NCBI GenBank assembly: GCA_964017065.1
Contig: OZ024786.1
Location: forward strand, 11,900,502 to 11,964,501
Direction of reading: 5' to 3'
Length of the DNA: 64,000 nucleotides
Origin: Haliclona indistincta
Lineage: Eukaryota; Porifera; Demospongiae; Haplosclerida; Chalinidae
Positions 1-10,152 of this stretch are shown here, piece by piece. Numbering within the stretch: position 1 is the stretch's first letter; each line of letters opens with the position of its first letter. The position numbers were made by a program, and so were the translations under genes. The notes below the pieces were generated by a model. The model saw only the letters and a program-made list of their open reading frames with translations. It made no database searches and was not told the DNA's origin.

Positions 1-2322
1 ATTCTCTCACTTCATTGCAAATCCGTCCGTCAACTGTTAGCCTAAAATTAGTTAAAAAATTGCAAACAGTAAATTGAAAAAGCAGAAATTCATGAACAGT
101 TGGTACTGTAGCTACAGGGACATGATATCCTTGCATAGCTTTGCTAAACTATCCTATGTATTTTTGTAAGCTGTAATGCACTTTTGGAAAATTCTCCTAA
201 GCTCTATGACTTACTATTGCTGCAGCAGCTCCTATAATTATAAGGAGACACCTTTAAAAGGTTTTGCTTGAAATAAGCATCATGTCCAGCACTTAAGTTG
301 AAGCAGTGCAATGACTCAGAAAACCGATCGACAGTAGCCAGAGACCAATTTGTACGTAGCTACAACCCTGACTAGCACATAAACAGCATTGCTTGCTTTC
401 TCGTGGTTAAAATGACGCTGGAACATACATACAGAAATTTTGGGATTCTAATTTAGACTCCTGCTTCTAGTCTCTCGTAGCTTTTGATACAAATGCAGTT
501 GCACTGAAATAATTATCATTGCATACTTGAGAATATCATTGGGTGTTTTCAACAGATTCACTTAACTAAATCTGAACATGTTTCTACTGGTGCAAGGATT
601 AGCAATGGTCTACTTTATCGTCGGATAGCGTAATACATGTACTGAAGGTCTAACTATGCATAGCAGTGTACATACATTAGTAAGCAATGGAGGGTGATAT
701 TCAAGCCGTGCTGATGAAACTTGAAAATTCTTTCTAGGTCTAGGTCTCTTGCTATCCTTCATGATGAACAGCTCCTGATTATGACTAAAAGAAACAAACA
801 TGTTTTACAAAGTGTTCAAGTTGTAACCAACTCACACAGCAGGTTTTGTAGATGTGGCTGTTGTATAATTTTGTTTATCATAAAGGGAAAGAACAATTAT
901 ACAAAACATGCAATGTCATTATTATTATCAAGAATGGGAAATTTTTACCCATTGTTTAAAATTTTAAAGCTAACAATTCTCTGTTCCATTATAATGATGT
1001 GCATACGTATATACTATTAAATATTGTATTACCTTTCAAAAAGCAGTATACTACAACAGCAGGAATGACCACGACCAGTATTATCCAGGGCACTCCGATA
1101 GCTATCCACACCCACCCTGGTATAGCTTGACCTAATAAAATGATTTTTTTTCTGTATGTACTAGCTGTTGACACTATACTGAGATCACCTGCACATTCTG
1201 GGCATTCACAGTCACATGACAGAGGTGTCAGAACTGGTAGTACACACGAAGCTGGTGAGACACTACCGGTGGTAGTGACAGTACTAGAAGTAAACAAAAC
1301 TACACAAAAAGGACAATGCACTGTTAATGATAGAATAAGCAGATGTTTTCAACATCATGCATTGTGTCATTATTCTATACACTAAACATAATTTAATTAC
1401 AAAATTTATAAATTCACAGAAAAAAACTGTTGACTACCTAAAGCAAAATATTTATTGGATATCTACAAACGTGTGTAGCCTTCAAGAAATCAATTTATCA
1501 ACGAACCAATTGCTTCAGGCATTAGCAGTTGCACACTTAATTCTTGTCCTGGTCGTCCTGCCCCATCTCTACCAGCCACAGTCACTGAGTACTCATTCCC
1601 TGGTGTCAGATCAGTGATGTTCAGTGAGGTGTCAGTGGTGTTGTAGACCATCACGTGAGATGAGTTGCTAATAGTGACAGTGTAGCTGTGTACACAGAGG
1701 GGTGTGTCCAGTGGAGCTACCCAACTGATAGTGACAGAGGAGAGGATGAATGAGAAAGTCAAATTGAGAGGAGCTGATGGAGGTGATGCTGCTGAGAAAA
1801 ACCAATATATGTGCATTATTTTTAAAGATTTGTCAAACCTATAGTTAATGAATCTTTTTTAGAAGTTTGGATGTGATCAGGGTTGCTGATGTCACTGGTA
1901 CAAGTGATGTTTATTCCATCATTGTTCAGTGAAACATTGTGTGCAGTTGCTGTTGATACAAATGTATTGTTACTTGTGTTGATGAGCTTCAGTACAAAAA
2001 TGTCTCCAAAGTCAGTAAAAGCAGGTTCGTTGACTTGAATAGTTGAGTGGTATAATCTGGAGTCGCCATCATCACTACTCCACTGCAGTTGTCCAGTATC
2101 AGTGACACAAGTGAACACCACTGTGTCTCCAGGACATACATCACTGTCTGCTGCTGATGATGTCAGTGAGACTAAAAGCAGTATAATAAAACAAGAATAC
2201 TAATTTTTCACAGTAACATGAAACTATTACAAGCTAAGTAGAATTTTACCCGATCCAGATGAAGTATCGACGATAAATTGAAAGATCAGAACTTGGGAAA
2301 TCAATCTCGAACTTAGACGCAT
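1..2322 (-). CDS. Receptor A: Ig-like + FN3 single-pass membrane protein, 3' end off the window
   Basis: Probable cell-surface receptor of unknown ligand. Exons read on the minus strand: 2322-2250 (signal peptide starting MRLSSRLISQVLIFQF), 2171-1839 (Ig-like, with CPGDTVVFTC, LQW and NITC landmarks), 1791-1507 (FN3, with VTISW and NITDLTPGNEYSVTVAGRD), 1299-1189 (Ser/Thr/Cys stalk), 1131-1033 (TM segment, WIILVVVIPAVVVYC), 857-836 (22 nt microexon) and 784-676 (cytoplasmic). All extracellular exons join in phase 1. The microexon shifts phase 1 to 2, which makes the next exon read on in frame (KATSTKPAVHNQELF). A last exon near position 41 and below reads DGRICNEVRE in one frame, but its phase does not match the preceding exon, so that join is unresolved. 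The intron between Ig and FN3 is about 47 bp. Domain calls are firm, function is not. Confidence 0.8.
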
Positions 2323-2499
2323 CGTTAATGATAAGACCTGACTTAAATTTGTACAAACTAGTTGCAATTGGCTGGTTCAGATGGCTGAGATGGGAGGTAC
2401 TGTACGTACACGCGCCCGTACAACTAATTTTTGTACTAAACTGCGCGTACACCGCGACTGGGACGTACGAAACTTGAGGAAAACGTCCGAATAATAATT

Positions 2500-2613
2500 A
2501 TTCGGTACAGTACAGTAAAGTTTAATTATTAAACAGTACAGTACAGTACAGTACAGTACATTACAGTACAGTAAAGTTTAATTATTAAACTTTACTGTAC
2601 TGTAATGTACAAT
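2500..2613. repeat. ACAGT-type microsatellite ending in a palindrome
   Basis: Runs of the pentamer ACAGT, then an inverted repeat of about 40 bp centred on TTTAATTATTAAA near 2583. The sequence can fold on itself. Confidence 0.7.
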
Positions 2614-2623
2614 GTATTATAAT

Positions 2624-2775
2624 TAGGGATGCACGGTAGTGACTCCCTATGTAGGGTTGAACGAGAAAACAAAATGGCGGCTACATACAATGTATTAGCG
2701 TTCAAACGCTGATATTTCGCCTGGTGATGAATTTTATACGTCCAAAGACACTGATGATTTTTATTCAAAACATTT
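2624..2775 (+). mobile_element. Truncated relic of the hairpin/AAGATGGCGGCTAC element family
   Basis: It begins with an imperfect hairpin (GGGATGCAC, loop GGTA, GTGACTCCC), then TATGTAGGGTTGAACG and the conserved box (here AAAATGGCGGCTAC). It matches the starts of E3 and E4 as far as 'cgtccaaagacac', then stops matching. No TTC tract or palindrome follows. Confidence 0.7.
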
Positions 2776-2886
2776 TTATGATGAAATTAAAAAAGCTTTA
2801 GCTCTTTGTTGTGTAAAAGTATAATTATTTTGTAATTAACAAAAAACGAAATATTGCATGGTGTCTACATGTATAGTGCATGTGGT

Positions 2887-5800
2887 TTAAAAGTCAAACA
2901 ACAGTGGTTCTCTTGCTACCAGTACTGGCGAAGAGGCCTCCTCACCAGAATGAGGAAACTGTAGTTCAAATTGATGCTCTCCTCTGCGTGAGCTGTACAC
3001 TATCGCTGGGGAAGAGAATATTGGAGATCTGTCCTCTTCATCATTTTCATCTGCTACCACCTGAGCCATATACTCCGCTGATTGGTCTTTACACCCTAGC
3101 CTTCTCTTGATCTTTTTGAGATCAAAATTCCACCAGAGGTGCATTGCTACGATGCCAAGACTGACAAAAACGGACATGCAAACAGAAATGATGGTTGCTA
3201 TTTGACAGTCACCTGGCTTTAAGGACAGATTTATGTAGCTCAGGAAAAATATGTTAAGTAGATAAAAGGCTTCAAGTGTGTTGAGATAAATCTTTTCATA
3301 CACACCTTTCGTGAAAGACCAGAATGTGAAAATACCCACTACAACAGTAGCGATGATGAAGGCATTGATGAATTTTCCTGAAGTGAAGGAGAATGTCACA
3401 GTGGCAACCAGTCGCACCATCAGAGTCACTCCTGTCCAGAATCGATACTTGTCTTTGTAAGGTCCTCCATAAGCATCCAACAATGGCTTAAACTTTGCCA
3501 CAGGATTCCATCTGTGCTGTGGAATACACTTGTGACTATATCTCTCTAACAGAGGAGCACACAATACTAAAACAGGATAAGCCAGTCCAATGACCAGGAC
3601 ACCACAGGAGAAAACTAGCAGAATAAGGTGTTTACCACTGCCATACTCAATGTTCCCATCTACACTCCACACTGGCATTATACATGGCAGCTGAGACATG
3701 GAAAGAGCATTAGTGACTGAGAGTAGGATTTTAGTGTAGGACATGAGAAACAGTGTAGCTAGTGCTGGGACAGCATGAGAGCCACACAACCTACAAAGCC
3801 ACACAGAGTAGCGGCAGCCCACAATAATACCACCCATGAGCAGGAACAGGTAAGCAGGAAAAACAAACTGTAGCCAAGTGTTCCAGTAGCCATTCAGTCC
3901 ATTGAATAGGCACACTTCGATGCCCAAATCAAGATTCAGCCAAGAGATGAACTGGCTCACTACTGAAATGCTACCATTTGGGAAGAAGAAAGCTTCATTG
4001 AGCTTCACCATATTAGCATAGAACAGTAATCCATTGATAGTTCCGACAGAGACACTCAAGTTGAGGAACATCAACACAGCCACTAAAACTATGCCAGCAA
4101 GGGCAAACGCTGGTAACAAGAAAATATTATACCAGTTAGAGCAAGTACCACAGCGGTTGGATCCCAGCATGATACTAAGGTGAGACTGGCATTGTCCACA
4201 GAGTATACCTGTTCTATTGGCCACACACTGACTGTCAGGTGCCATGATGTCAAATGAGACATTGGATCGATTGCAGTAGTCAAAAGGACAATTAGTAGTA
4301 CCAGTCACACACTGAGTGTTGTTGATGTAGCCAAACCAACTGTTGCCTGATCTCTGAAACTTGAAAGGTGCATTTGATAGATCACATTGTACATTGGCAT
4401 TCTGCAAATAATGTTCACATTGACATTGTCCTGATATCTCAGTGAAGCCAATTGGACACTCTAGAGTGTCCACTCCAATAGACACACCCCAGTCGTGTAG
4501 TCCACCATTCACTCTGATATCAACCAGTGCTGTTGTTGAGGATGTGTTCTGCAGGAGAATGTGGAGCTGGAAACAGTTAGTAGTCAGATTTTGTCCATAG
4601 TATCGAACTAGTGTTGCATGTTGAGCAGTGACCAGCACAGCACCAGGACTGGTACCACCATAGTATCCTACTGTTGCTATTGATGTGTTGATCTCTAGTC
4701 CTGGATATGTTTGTATGTGATGCTGTGTCCTATCAGAGCAGTCCGGTAAGTTACTTTTGTTACAAAAACAGACCATGATGGGGTCAGAGGACATAGAGGA
4801 GAGTTTGTCAGTGTTACTGAAATGAAGATATTTCATGAGATGTGTGTCAAAGTAATATGAAGTTTCATTGGGAAGTCCTATACTGTGTGTATGGTCATTA
4901 ACGTATTGCACATTTTGTCTACAGTCCATTAGTTTAAGACCATACGTATCACTGCCTCCTTCTCCTGCTCTGTTTTCCTGAAAAATCAATCGGGAATTTG
5001 GAGAAAACCTCAAAGTACATAAATCTGATAAAGCAATTATTCTCAACAAAACAATACCTCCACCATGTCTGTAAGCAGTGTTATTGCATAATAACAACTT
5101 GCCATCAATCACAATATTGGATTCATATAAAAGTGTGATACCTGCTCCGTCTTTGTTGCTGTTGTTTCGTATCACATTGTAACCGACAAACTTGACAGTA
5201 GATGAAATGAGTCTTAACCCGGTCATGTTGTTGTCTACTATTGTGGAGTTTTCGATAATATTTGAAGACCCGCCGTACATTGAAATCACCGATTTGCCGC
5301 CTATGTTGTTCGAGAATGTGCTGTTCACAATGACAGTGTTCACTTGATATGAATACAGAAGCAAGCTTACATTGCGGCTTCCATCTAGCCAACAGTGTTC
5401 TATTTTCAGGTGAGCATTTGAACATTGACTGGAGGTCTTTACTGAAACAGCAGTGGTGAGATTGGCAAATGTCATTGTTGTGCTGACAAACTTTACATCG
5501 GAATTAAGACAACCTTCAATATATACTGCCTTGTCTGCTGTTGATGTGTGTATAATAGTTGAGTTCTCAACCAGTAGAGACAGTGAAGCAGTCGGCTTCA
5601 TGCATCGCAAATCTAACTCACTAGCAACGAAAAAAGGTGAAGATGCATTTTCCTCAAATAAGGTGTTGTGTATTGTGATGTTTAATTTGCCTTCAATGAA
5701 CATTCCTACTCCTCTACTAAATGCATATGAGAAAACACAATCGCTGATAAGTAAATCCAATTCTTCTTTAGCTGTAGCATATATGTTCTTACCAGTATTG

Positions 5801-6597
5801 TATGAAAATATCAAATGGCTTAAGACCACTTTTGCAGTTTTTACGTCAATGCCCACTCCTCCAACATCGAGGGCCGTTCCTTCTACTTTATCACTGTATT
5901 TGCAGTACATGGTAAAGTTCGAATATGATACTGCATAGGTAGTATTTCCATATGTATGTTCTATGCCTATTCCATCACCCTTCTCCAAAAAACTACAAAA
6001 TATTGGATGATAGAAGGAGCAGTTGGTGACTGTAACACAATCACTTTCAGTCAAATGTAGTCCATATCCTAACACTGGTTGTATTGAGTTCTTGAGATAG
6101 AATAGGTTGTGAACAGCATAAAAATGGAACACAGCACTGTAGTCAAGAGGCCGTGGGCCCAAATTTCTACAGCTGCAATTGAATACTGTAAGACCTTCAA
6201 CTGTGATGTTTTGAGAGGTACTAAAGAAGAACCCTCCTGTTCGTATGGTGCAGTTGATAATGACAGTAGACTGCATCACAGTCTCCTCAGCTCCTGCTAC
6301 CGGCCACTGACCTTGTCCCTTCAGTGTGAGGTTGTGTACATTACTGACATGTAAACAGTCCTCTCTGTCAAAACTGTGTTCTCCTTCCAAGAAGATGATG
6401 CTGGTGTCAGAAGTGAAAAAGTGCTGTGGCTGAGAGATATAGTAGGAAAGGTTGTGACATATCATGTGTGGAAGACATGACTGCTCATGACCAACTGCAT
6501 TACTAGGTGTGACGTAGTAAACACCAGTGCTGTTCAATAAACCAATGGAAGGTACAGCCAACAGCAGCAACGAAACTAGTAGTGCTGGATCCATCAA
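2887..6597 (-). CDS. Single-exon beta-helix, Cys-rich, multi-TM membrane protein (1236 aa)
   Basis: One uninterrupted reading frame. A signal peptide (LLVSLLLLAVPSIG) is followed by about 650 residues rich in short Asn/Ile/Val-containing repeats typical of right-handed parallel beta-helix ectodomains, with many N-glycosylation sequons. A Cys-rich segment follows (about 705-820, ending GILCGQCQSHLS..RCGTCSNW). About eight or nine hydrophobic segments run from about 822 to 1150. The acidic cytoplasmic tail ends in REPLLFDF, a dileucine-type sorting motif by pattern. Large families of such beta-helix/multi-TM proteins occur in sponges and some protists, mostly without known function. A surface receptor or adhesion role is inference. 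The lack of introns contrasts with the neighbouring genes and suggests an old retrocopy or an intronless family. Confidence 0.85.
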   Translation of the reverse strand: MMDPALLVSLLLLAVPSIGLLNSTGVYYVTPSNAVGHEQSCLPHMICHNLSYYISQPQHFFTSDTSIIFLEGEHSFDREDCLHVSNVHNLTLKGQGQWPVAGAEETVMQSTVIINCTIRTGGFFFSTSQNITVEGLTVFNCSCRNLGPRPLDYSAVFHFYAVHNLFYLKNSIQPVLGYGLHLTESDCVTVTNCSFYHPIFCSFLEKGDGIGIEHTYGNTTYAVSYSNFTMYCKYSDKVEGTALDVGGVGIDVKTAKVVLSHLIFSYNTGKNIYATAKEELDLLISDCVFSYAFSRGVGMFIEGKLNITIHNTLFEENASSPFFVASELDLRCMKPTASLSLLVENSTIIHTSTADKAVYIEGCLNSDVKFVSTTMTFANLTTAVSVKTSSQCSNAHLKIEHCWLDGSRNVSLLLYSYQVNTVIVNSTFSNNIGGKSVISMYGGSSNIIENSTIVDNNMTGLRLISSTVKFVGYNVIRNNSNKDGAGITLLYESNIVIDGKLLLCNNTAYRHGGGIVLLRIIALSDLCTLRFSPNSRLIFQENRAGEGGSDTYGLKLMDCRQNVQYVNDHTHSIGLPNETSYYFDTHLMKYLHFSNTDKLSSMSSDPIMVCFCNKSNLPDCSDRTQHHIQTYPGLEINTSIATVGYYGGTSPGAVLVTAQHATLVRYYGQNLTTNCFQLHILLQNTSSTTALVDIRVNGGLHDWGVSIGVDTLECPIGFTEISGQCQCEHYLQNANVQCDLSNAPFKFQRSGNSWFGYINNTQCVTGTTNCPFDYCNRSNVSFDIMAPDSQCVANRTGILCGQCQSHLSIMLGSNRCGTCSNWYNIFLLPAFALAGIVLVAVLMFLNLSVSVGTINGLLFYANMVKLNEAFFFPNGSISVVSQFISWLNLDLGIEVCLFNGLNGYWNTWLQFVFPAYLFLLMGGIIVGCRYSVWLCRLCGSHAVPALATLFLMSYTKILLSVTNALSMSQLPCIMPVWSVDGNIEYGSGKHLILLVFSCGVLVIGLAYPVLVLCAPLLERYSHKCIPQHRWNPVAKFKPLLDAYGGPYKDKYRFWTGVTLMVRLVATVTFSFTSGKFINAFIIATVVVGIFTFWSFTKGVYEKIYLNTLEAFYLLNIFFLSYINLSLKPGDCQIATIISVCMSVFVSLGIVAMHLWWNFDLKKIKRRLGCKDQSAEYMAQVVADENDEEDRSPIFSSPAIVYSSRRGEHQFELQFPHSGEEASSPVLVAREPLLFDF

Positions 6598-6823
6598 AGA
6601 TTACGGAGTACTTCAGTTATACCACGTATATACCGTAGCTGACTGCAAGTGACGACCTATACAAAATGTAGCAAGTAATCATAGTTAAAGTATGGTCAGT
6701 AAAGCACAAGGAGTAGAGAGGCTACTATAGTGGCGAGGTGGAGGCAGTCTCGAGAGCAAATTGACTGAGTACACTTTATTCAATACTACATGAACATAAT
6801 CGTGGTGATCACGCAGTTGCACC
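6598..6823. promoter_or_regulatory. Upstream region of the beta-helix gene
   Basis: About 225 bp between the start codon of the beta-helix protein and the next MITE. It should contain the promoter by position. I see no convincing TATA box or initiator. Confidence 0.3.
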
Positions 6824-6825
6824 TA

Positions 6826-7331
6826 CAGTACCGCTCACGAGTATGTGGACCAACACCTGTAAGTTAAATTGTTCTTGTAACACTAGCTAACTATTATTTC
6901 ATTATTATTATTATTAATTTTATCGGTTTGTACCCTAGAATTAGCATGATTGCTACTGGTATGACCTAGCTGTATGCTAAATTTTCATAAAAAAAAAAAA
7001 AAAACACCCGCGGGAGACTCGCAGGCAACCCGGGGGTAATTTTGTCTTGCCCGCGGAACCGTGTATCATTAACCGCGGGTAGATGCGAATACAGAGTGCA
7101 TCACGCGCTGGTGCGGATACGTGCGAGCACTGTATATGCTCGCGAAAGTCACACAACGACAACGTGAGTCTGCCTAGCTATCCAGCGGGTCGCGAGTGCT
7201 TGCAAGGCTGCATGAGGGCCGCGGGTTAGTGTGGTGCGGGCAGCGGGTACACGTTCACGGACACGCGGGCACCCCCGAGTTACGCGCGGTTAGCCCGCGG
7301 GTTTGAGTACACTTACTCGTGAGCGGTACTG
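6826..7331. mobile_element. mariner-like MITE with TA target duplication
   Basis: Terminal inverted repeats CAGTACCGCTCACGAGTA at both ends, flanked by TA at 6824-6825 and 7332-7333. The 506 bp element has no coding capacity. Its interior is strikingly GC-rich (many CGCGGG motifs) beside an A16-17 run near 6990, unlike the AT-rich surroundings. The TA duplication and TIR style fit the Tc1/mariner superfamily. Confidence 0.75.
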
Positions 7332-7333
7332 TA

Positions 7334-7895
7334 CATACCTAAATTGGCTTTTAAGAATCAGTCCTTTCAGTGAAGCGAAACGCGACTGAAAAGCGAGTAG
7401 GGGGCCAAATAAACGGCCGCCAGCTGTCTATCCTTACTGGGCGTTATGTTCACTACTTGCACACCTGCCAGGACCACAATGCAATAATCTGGACCACAGT
7501 GCACTGCGGTGCAATAACCTGGACCACAGTACCTTAAAAATGACTCGGAACAGATTTCACAAAACCCTCGGCGTGTCATGCACATTGTATAGAGTTAGCA
7601 GTAAGCTCCCTAGTTGGGGATTGCAGCTGGAGTTTGCAGCTATAGTTCCAACCTGCTTAGCTTACAGACTGTACCTGTATTGTTTCAAAGAAACTACACT
7701 GCTAACTAGAAGACAGCAAAATGCTGAGCACTTTCTAGGCGTGTCATGTGGGCATGCATGACCACGTGAGTAGGTGGCATGGCATTGCTATGCTATCTGT
7801 ACAGGCTTTTTCTTTTTTTGTACCAACTTGTTTAATGTACACAAGCGAAAGAAGGAAAGATAAGAGATGAATACAAGAAAGGAACCATAGGACAA
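7334..7895. other. Non-coding stretch
   Basis: No supported gene. It contains a short three-fold repetition of 'ggaccacagtg/c' (about 7470-7530) and nothing else I can name. Confidence 0.4.
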
Positions 7896-7904
7896 CAAGA
7901 GAAC

Positions 7905-8485
7905 TAGCCTCGTACCCAGGCGCTAGTGAGGAGAAAAAATAAGCGCCTGGTATCTACTGCACACGCATGCGCTAAATATCCGTTTATTTTACTGTAAAAT
8001 ATTCCGATTATGTCATGAAAACGTGGTAGCGGTTATTCAGACCACGCCTCCATTATTAAACTTACAAGCAACTGACTGAGTAGCAACTCGATCGTCAGCT
8101 CTAGCTCTGGATTCGACAAATAACTTTGTGGTGAGCGTGCATACGCAATAGTAGGCTTAATCGCGTCATTTATACCGCTCTTGTCAATCGATGTCGCTCG
8201 TTTCCGCTACCAGGAGCACCCAGTTGTTAAATTGTACTTCTGCTCTTGTGCTAGAGCTTCAAGAAAAGCCGCTAGAATACAGTCATGACAGCAGATTGCA
8301 AACAGGAAAGCTTCACGAACTGCTAAAAAACTGATGAATATTCATCACGTACTACAAACGTGTACGATGATAACCGGCGGCGGTGGAATTCCACCGCTAG
8401 TCGCGCATGCGTAAGCAGTATATACCAGGCGCTGTTTTTTCTCCCCCTTCGCTCCACCCCCTTCTAGCGCCTGGGTACGAGGCTA
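7905..8485. mobile_element. Mutator-type MITE with 9 bp target duplication
   Basis: Both ends carry the inverted repeat TAGCCTCGTACCCAGGCGC. The flanking sequence CAAGAGAAC is present at 7896-7904 and again at 8486-8494, a perfect 9 bp target duplication. The element is 581 bp and non-coding. A 9 bp duplication fits Mutator-like elements. A 26 bp deletion derivative of the same family sits at 30561. Confidence 0.85.
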
Positions 8486-8624
8486 CAAGAGAACATACTT
8501 TTGAAGAAAAGCATGGGCTTGGCAAGGGTGGGATAAATAACAGTATAATAATACAAACAAAAATAAAGACAAACTAATAAATAAAGGGCTTTGATATACA
8601 TGTAATTATAAACAAAAAACGAAA

Positions 8625-9167
8625 CTATATCAATAAAGGTTTATCTTTAGACCAGTGATCTGATTTTCTAGCCAGGAAAATTATTTGGGAGGCAGAGATG
8701 GCAGTTCTAGCTGCACTGTCGAATAGTTTTCTTGCCGATGACTTGTCAAAAAAACTTGAAAAGGACTGGGCGAAGTCTTGGCAGCATTTGGGTATCCAGT
8801 GTCCAAGTGATCCGATTTCAATTGTTACCAATGAAGCTTGTTTCCCGAGAGAGTCCAGTTCACTCAGCAGCAATTGAATGAGGGGTTTCTGTCTCTTACG
8901 ATTCTGTGCATTGCACAGATGTTCGTATGAATTAGAGGGTACAGTTAGTTGAGGAATTAGAGGGTACACGGTGTACTGTATCATCTATGGTGTAATGTAC
9001 AATTTAATGTTATCACTTTTTAATCTTTGCAGCATGCATGAGCAAACAGAGTCTGAGACTAACTTGGATTCGAAACATTGACCCACATGCGGCATGTCCC
9101 GGCCGAGACCGGCAGGAGAGTAAAATGGCGCCTGAACCACCTGACACCCCATGCAAGTGTCAAGCAA
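8625..9167 (-). pseudogene. Retrotransposon C-terminal coding relic
   Basis: The frame 8625-8984 reads VTIEIGSLGHW and then ARKLFDSAARTAISASQIIF, which resembles the region after the reverse transcriptase domain in many invertebrate retroelements. An adjoining frame (8985-9167) reads DTCMGCQVVQAP and PAGLGRDMPHVGQ and may be part of the same relic. No complete polymerase is present. Assignment rests on sequence style only. Confidence 0.5.
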
Positions 9168-9576
9168 GGTGAATCACAGATTTGTTATCAGACATTCTCT
9201 TTATGCAATTAGAAGACAATCATACAAGATATTCATCCTGTACATAATTTTCCTGTAAGCTTCATATAACTTCTTAGTAGAGGCTTTAACATAACCTAAT
9301 ACAATAAATTTAATTTGTACTTCCCAGGCCGGTGTTTCAAATAATGCCCTGCACTTTATTCAGTTATATAAGTAGAGGCGTGGTCAATTTTATAATAATT
9401 TTACATCAACCATAATATTTTTTGAAGACTGCAACATTACAACAAGAAAAACAAAAAGAGAACAAAAAGAAGACTCAATAATCAGAGACACTAATAAAAA
9501 CACATCAACTGGCAATGTACCACGTACACCCAGCACCAGTAAATAGTAGCAGAGGACAGAGTAAAGTTGTATATAT

Positions 9577-9833
9577 GTGACCTAATTTGCGAAAAGGGGT
9601 ATTTGTGCTCCTGAAAATTTTGAACGCATGCCTCTAATCAAATGGCTGTTTCTCGGATAAATGAAGAACAGTGACTTTGAAATTTTTTATAAAGCAAGCA
9701 GAATAATCAAGTATAATAAATAGAAACTTTCATTAACTTTCAATTATGTTTGACTGAGTAGCAGCTATTTGATTATAGGCATGCGCTCAAAATTTTCAGG
9801 CGCACAAATACCCCTTTTCGCAAATTAGGTCAC
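9577..9833. mobile_element. MITE with long inverted repeats (GTGACCTAATTTGCGAAAAG family)
   Basis: About 70 bp inverted repeats start GTGACCTAATTTGCGAAAAG at each end. The flanks (ATAT on both sides) suggest a 4 bp target duplication. The element is 257 bp and non-coding. A shorter relative lies at 31383 and again in the duplicated block at 35293. Confidence 0.8.
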
Positions 9834-9942
9834 ATATAGCTAATACTCTATAATAGTAATATAATATTAAACTACTAAAGCACATCTATTGAGAGTATTT
9901 TGGTCAAATTCGTGAGAGTTTGTGGGAATAGGGAAAGTTGTT

Positions 9943-10152
9943 TTAATTACTACTTTCTCTGACTTCAGAGTAGACAGTATCAGGAACTTGCTGTGGACGA
10001 CGAGCATTAGCTGCAGGAGATTCAGAGTGACTGAGATCTAGATCAGCATAGACTAGTCCAGCAGGCTGCATGAATGAGAGAGAGGAGACAGGTGGAGTGA
10101 GATAAGGAGGGAGCGAGGGAGGGGGAGAGTATTTTGGCGTTGATGTAGTCAC
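9943..10152 (-). CDS. Terminal exon with two ITIM/ITSM-like tyrosine motifs
   Basis: The reading frame ends SSN-stop at 9943. It contains a Pro-rich stretch, then LVYADL and, 25 residues later, TVYSEV followed by RESSN. LxYxxL matches the ITIM pattern and TxYxxV the ITSM pattern. YSEVRES aligns with YDEVREY in the last exon of receptor C, so this is probably a (possibly alternative) last exon of receptor B or of a decayed paralogue. The exact 5' splice site is not clear. Confidence 0.6.
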   Translation of the reverse strand: MTTSTPKYSPPPSLPPYLTPPVSSLSFMQPAGLVYADLDLSHSESPAANARRPQQVPDTVYSEVRESSN

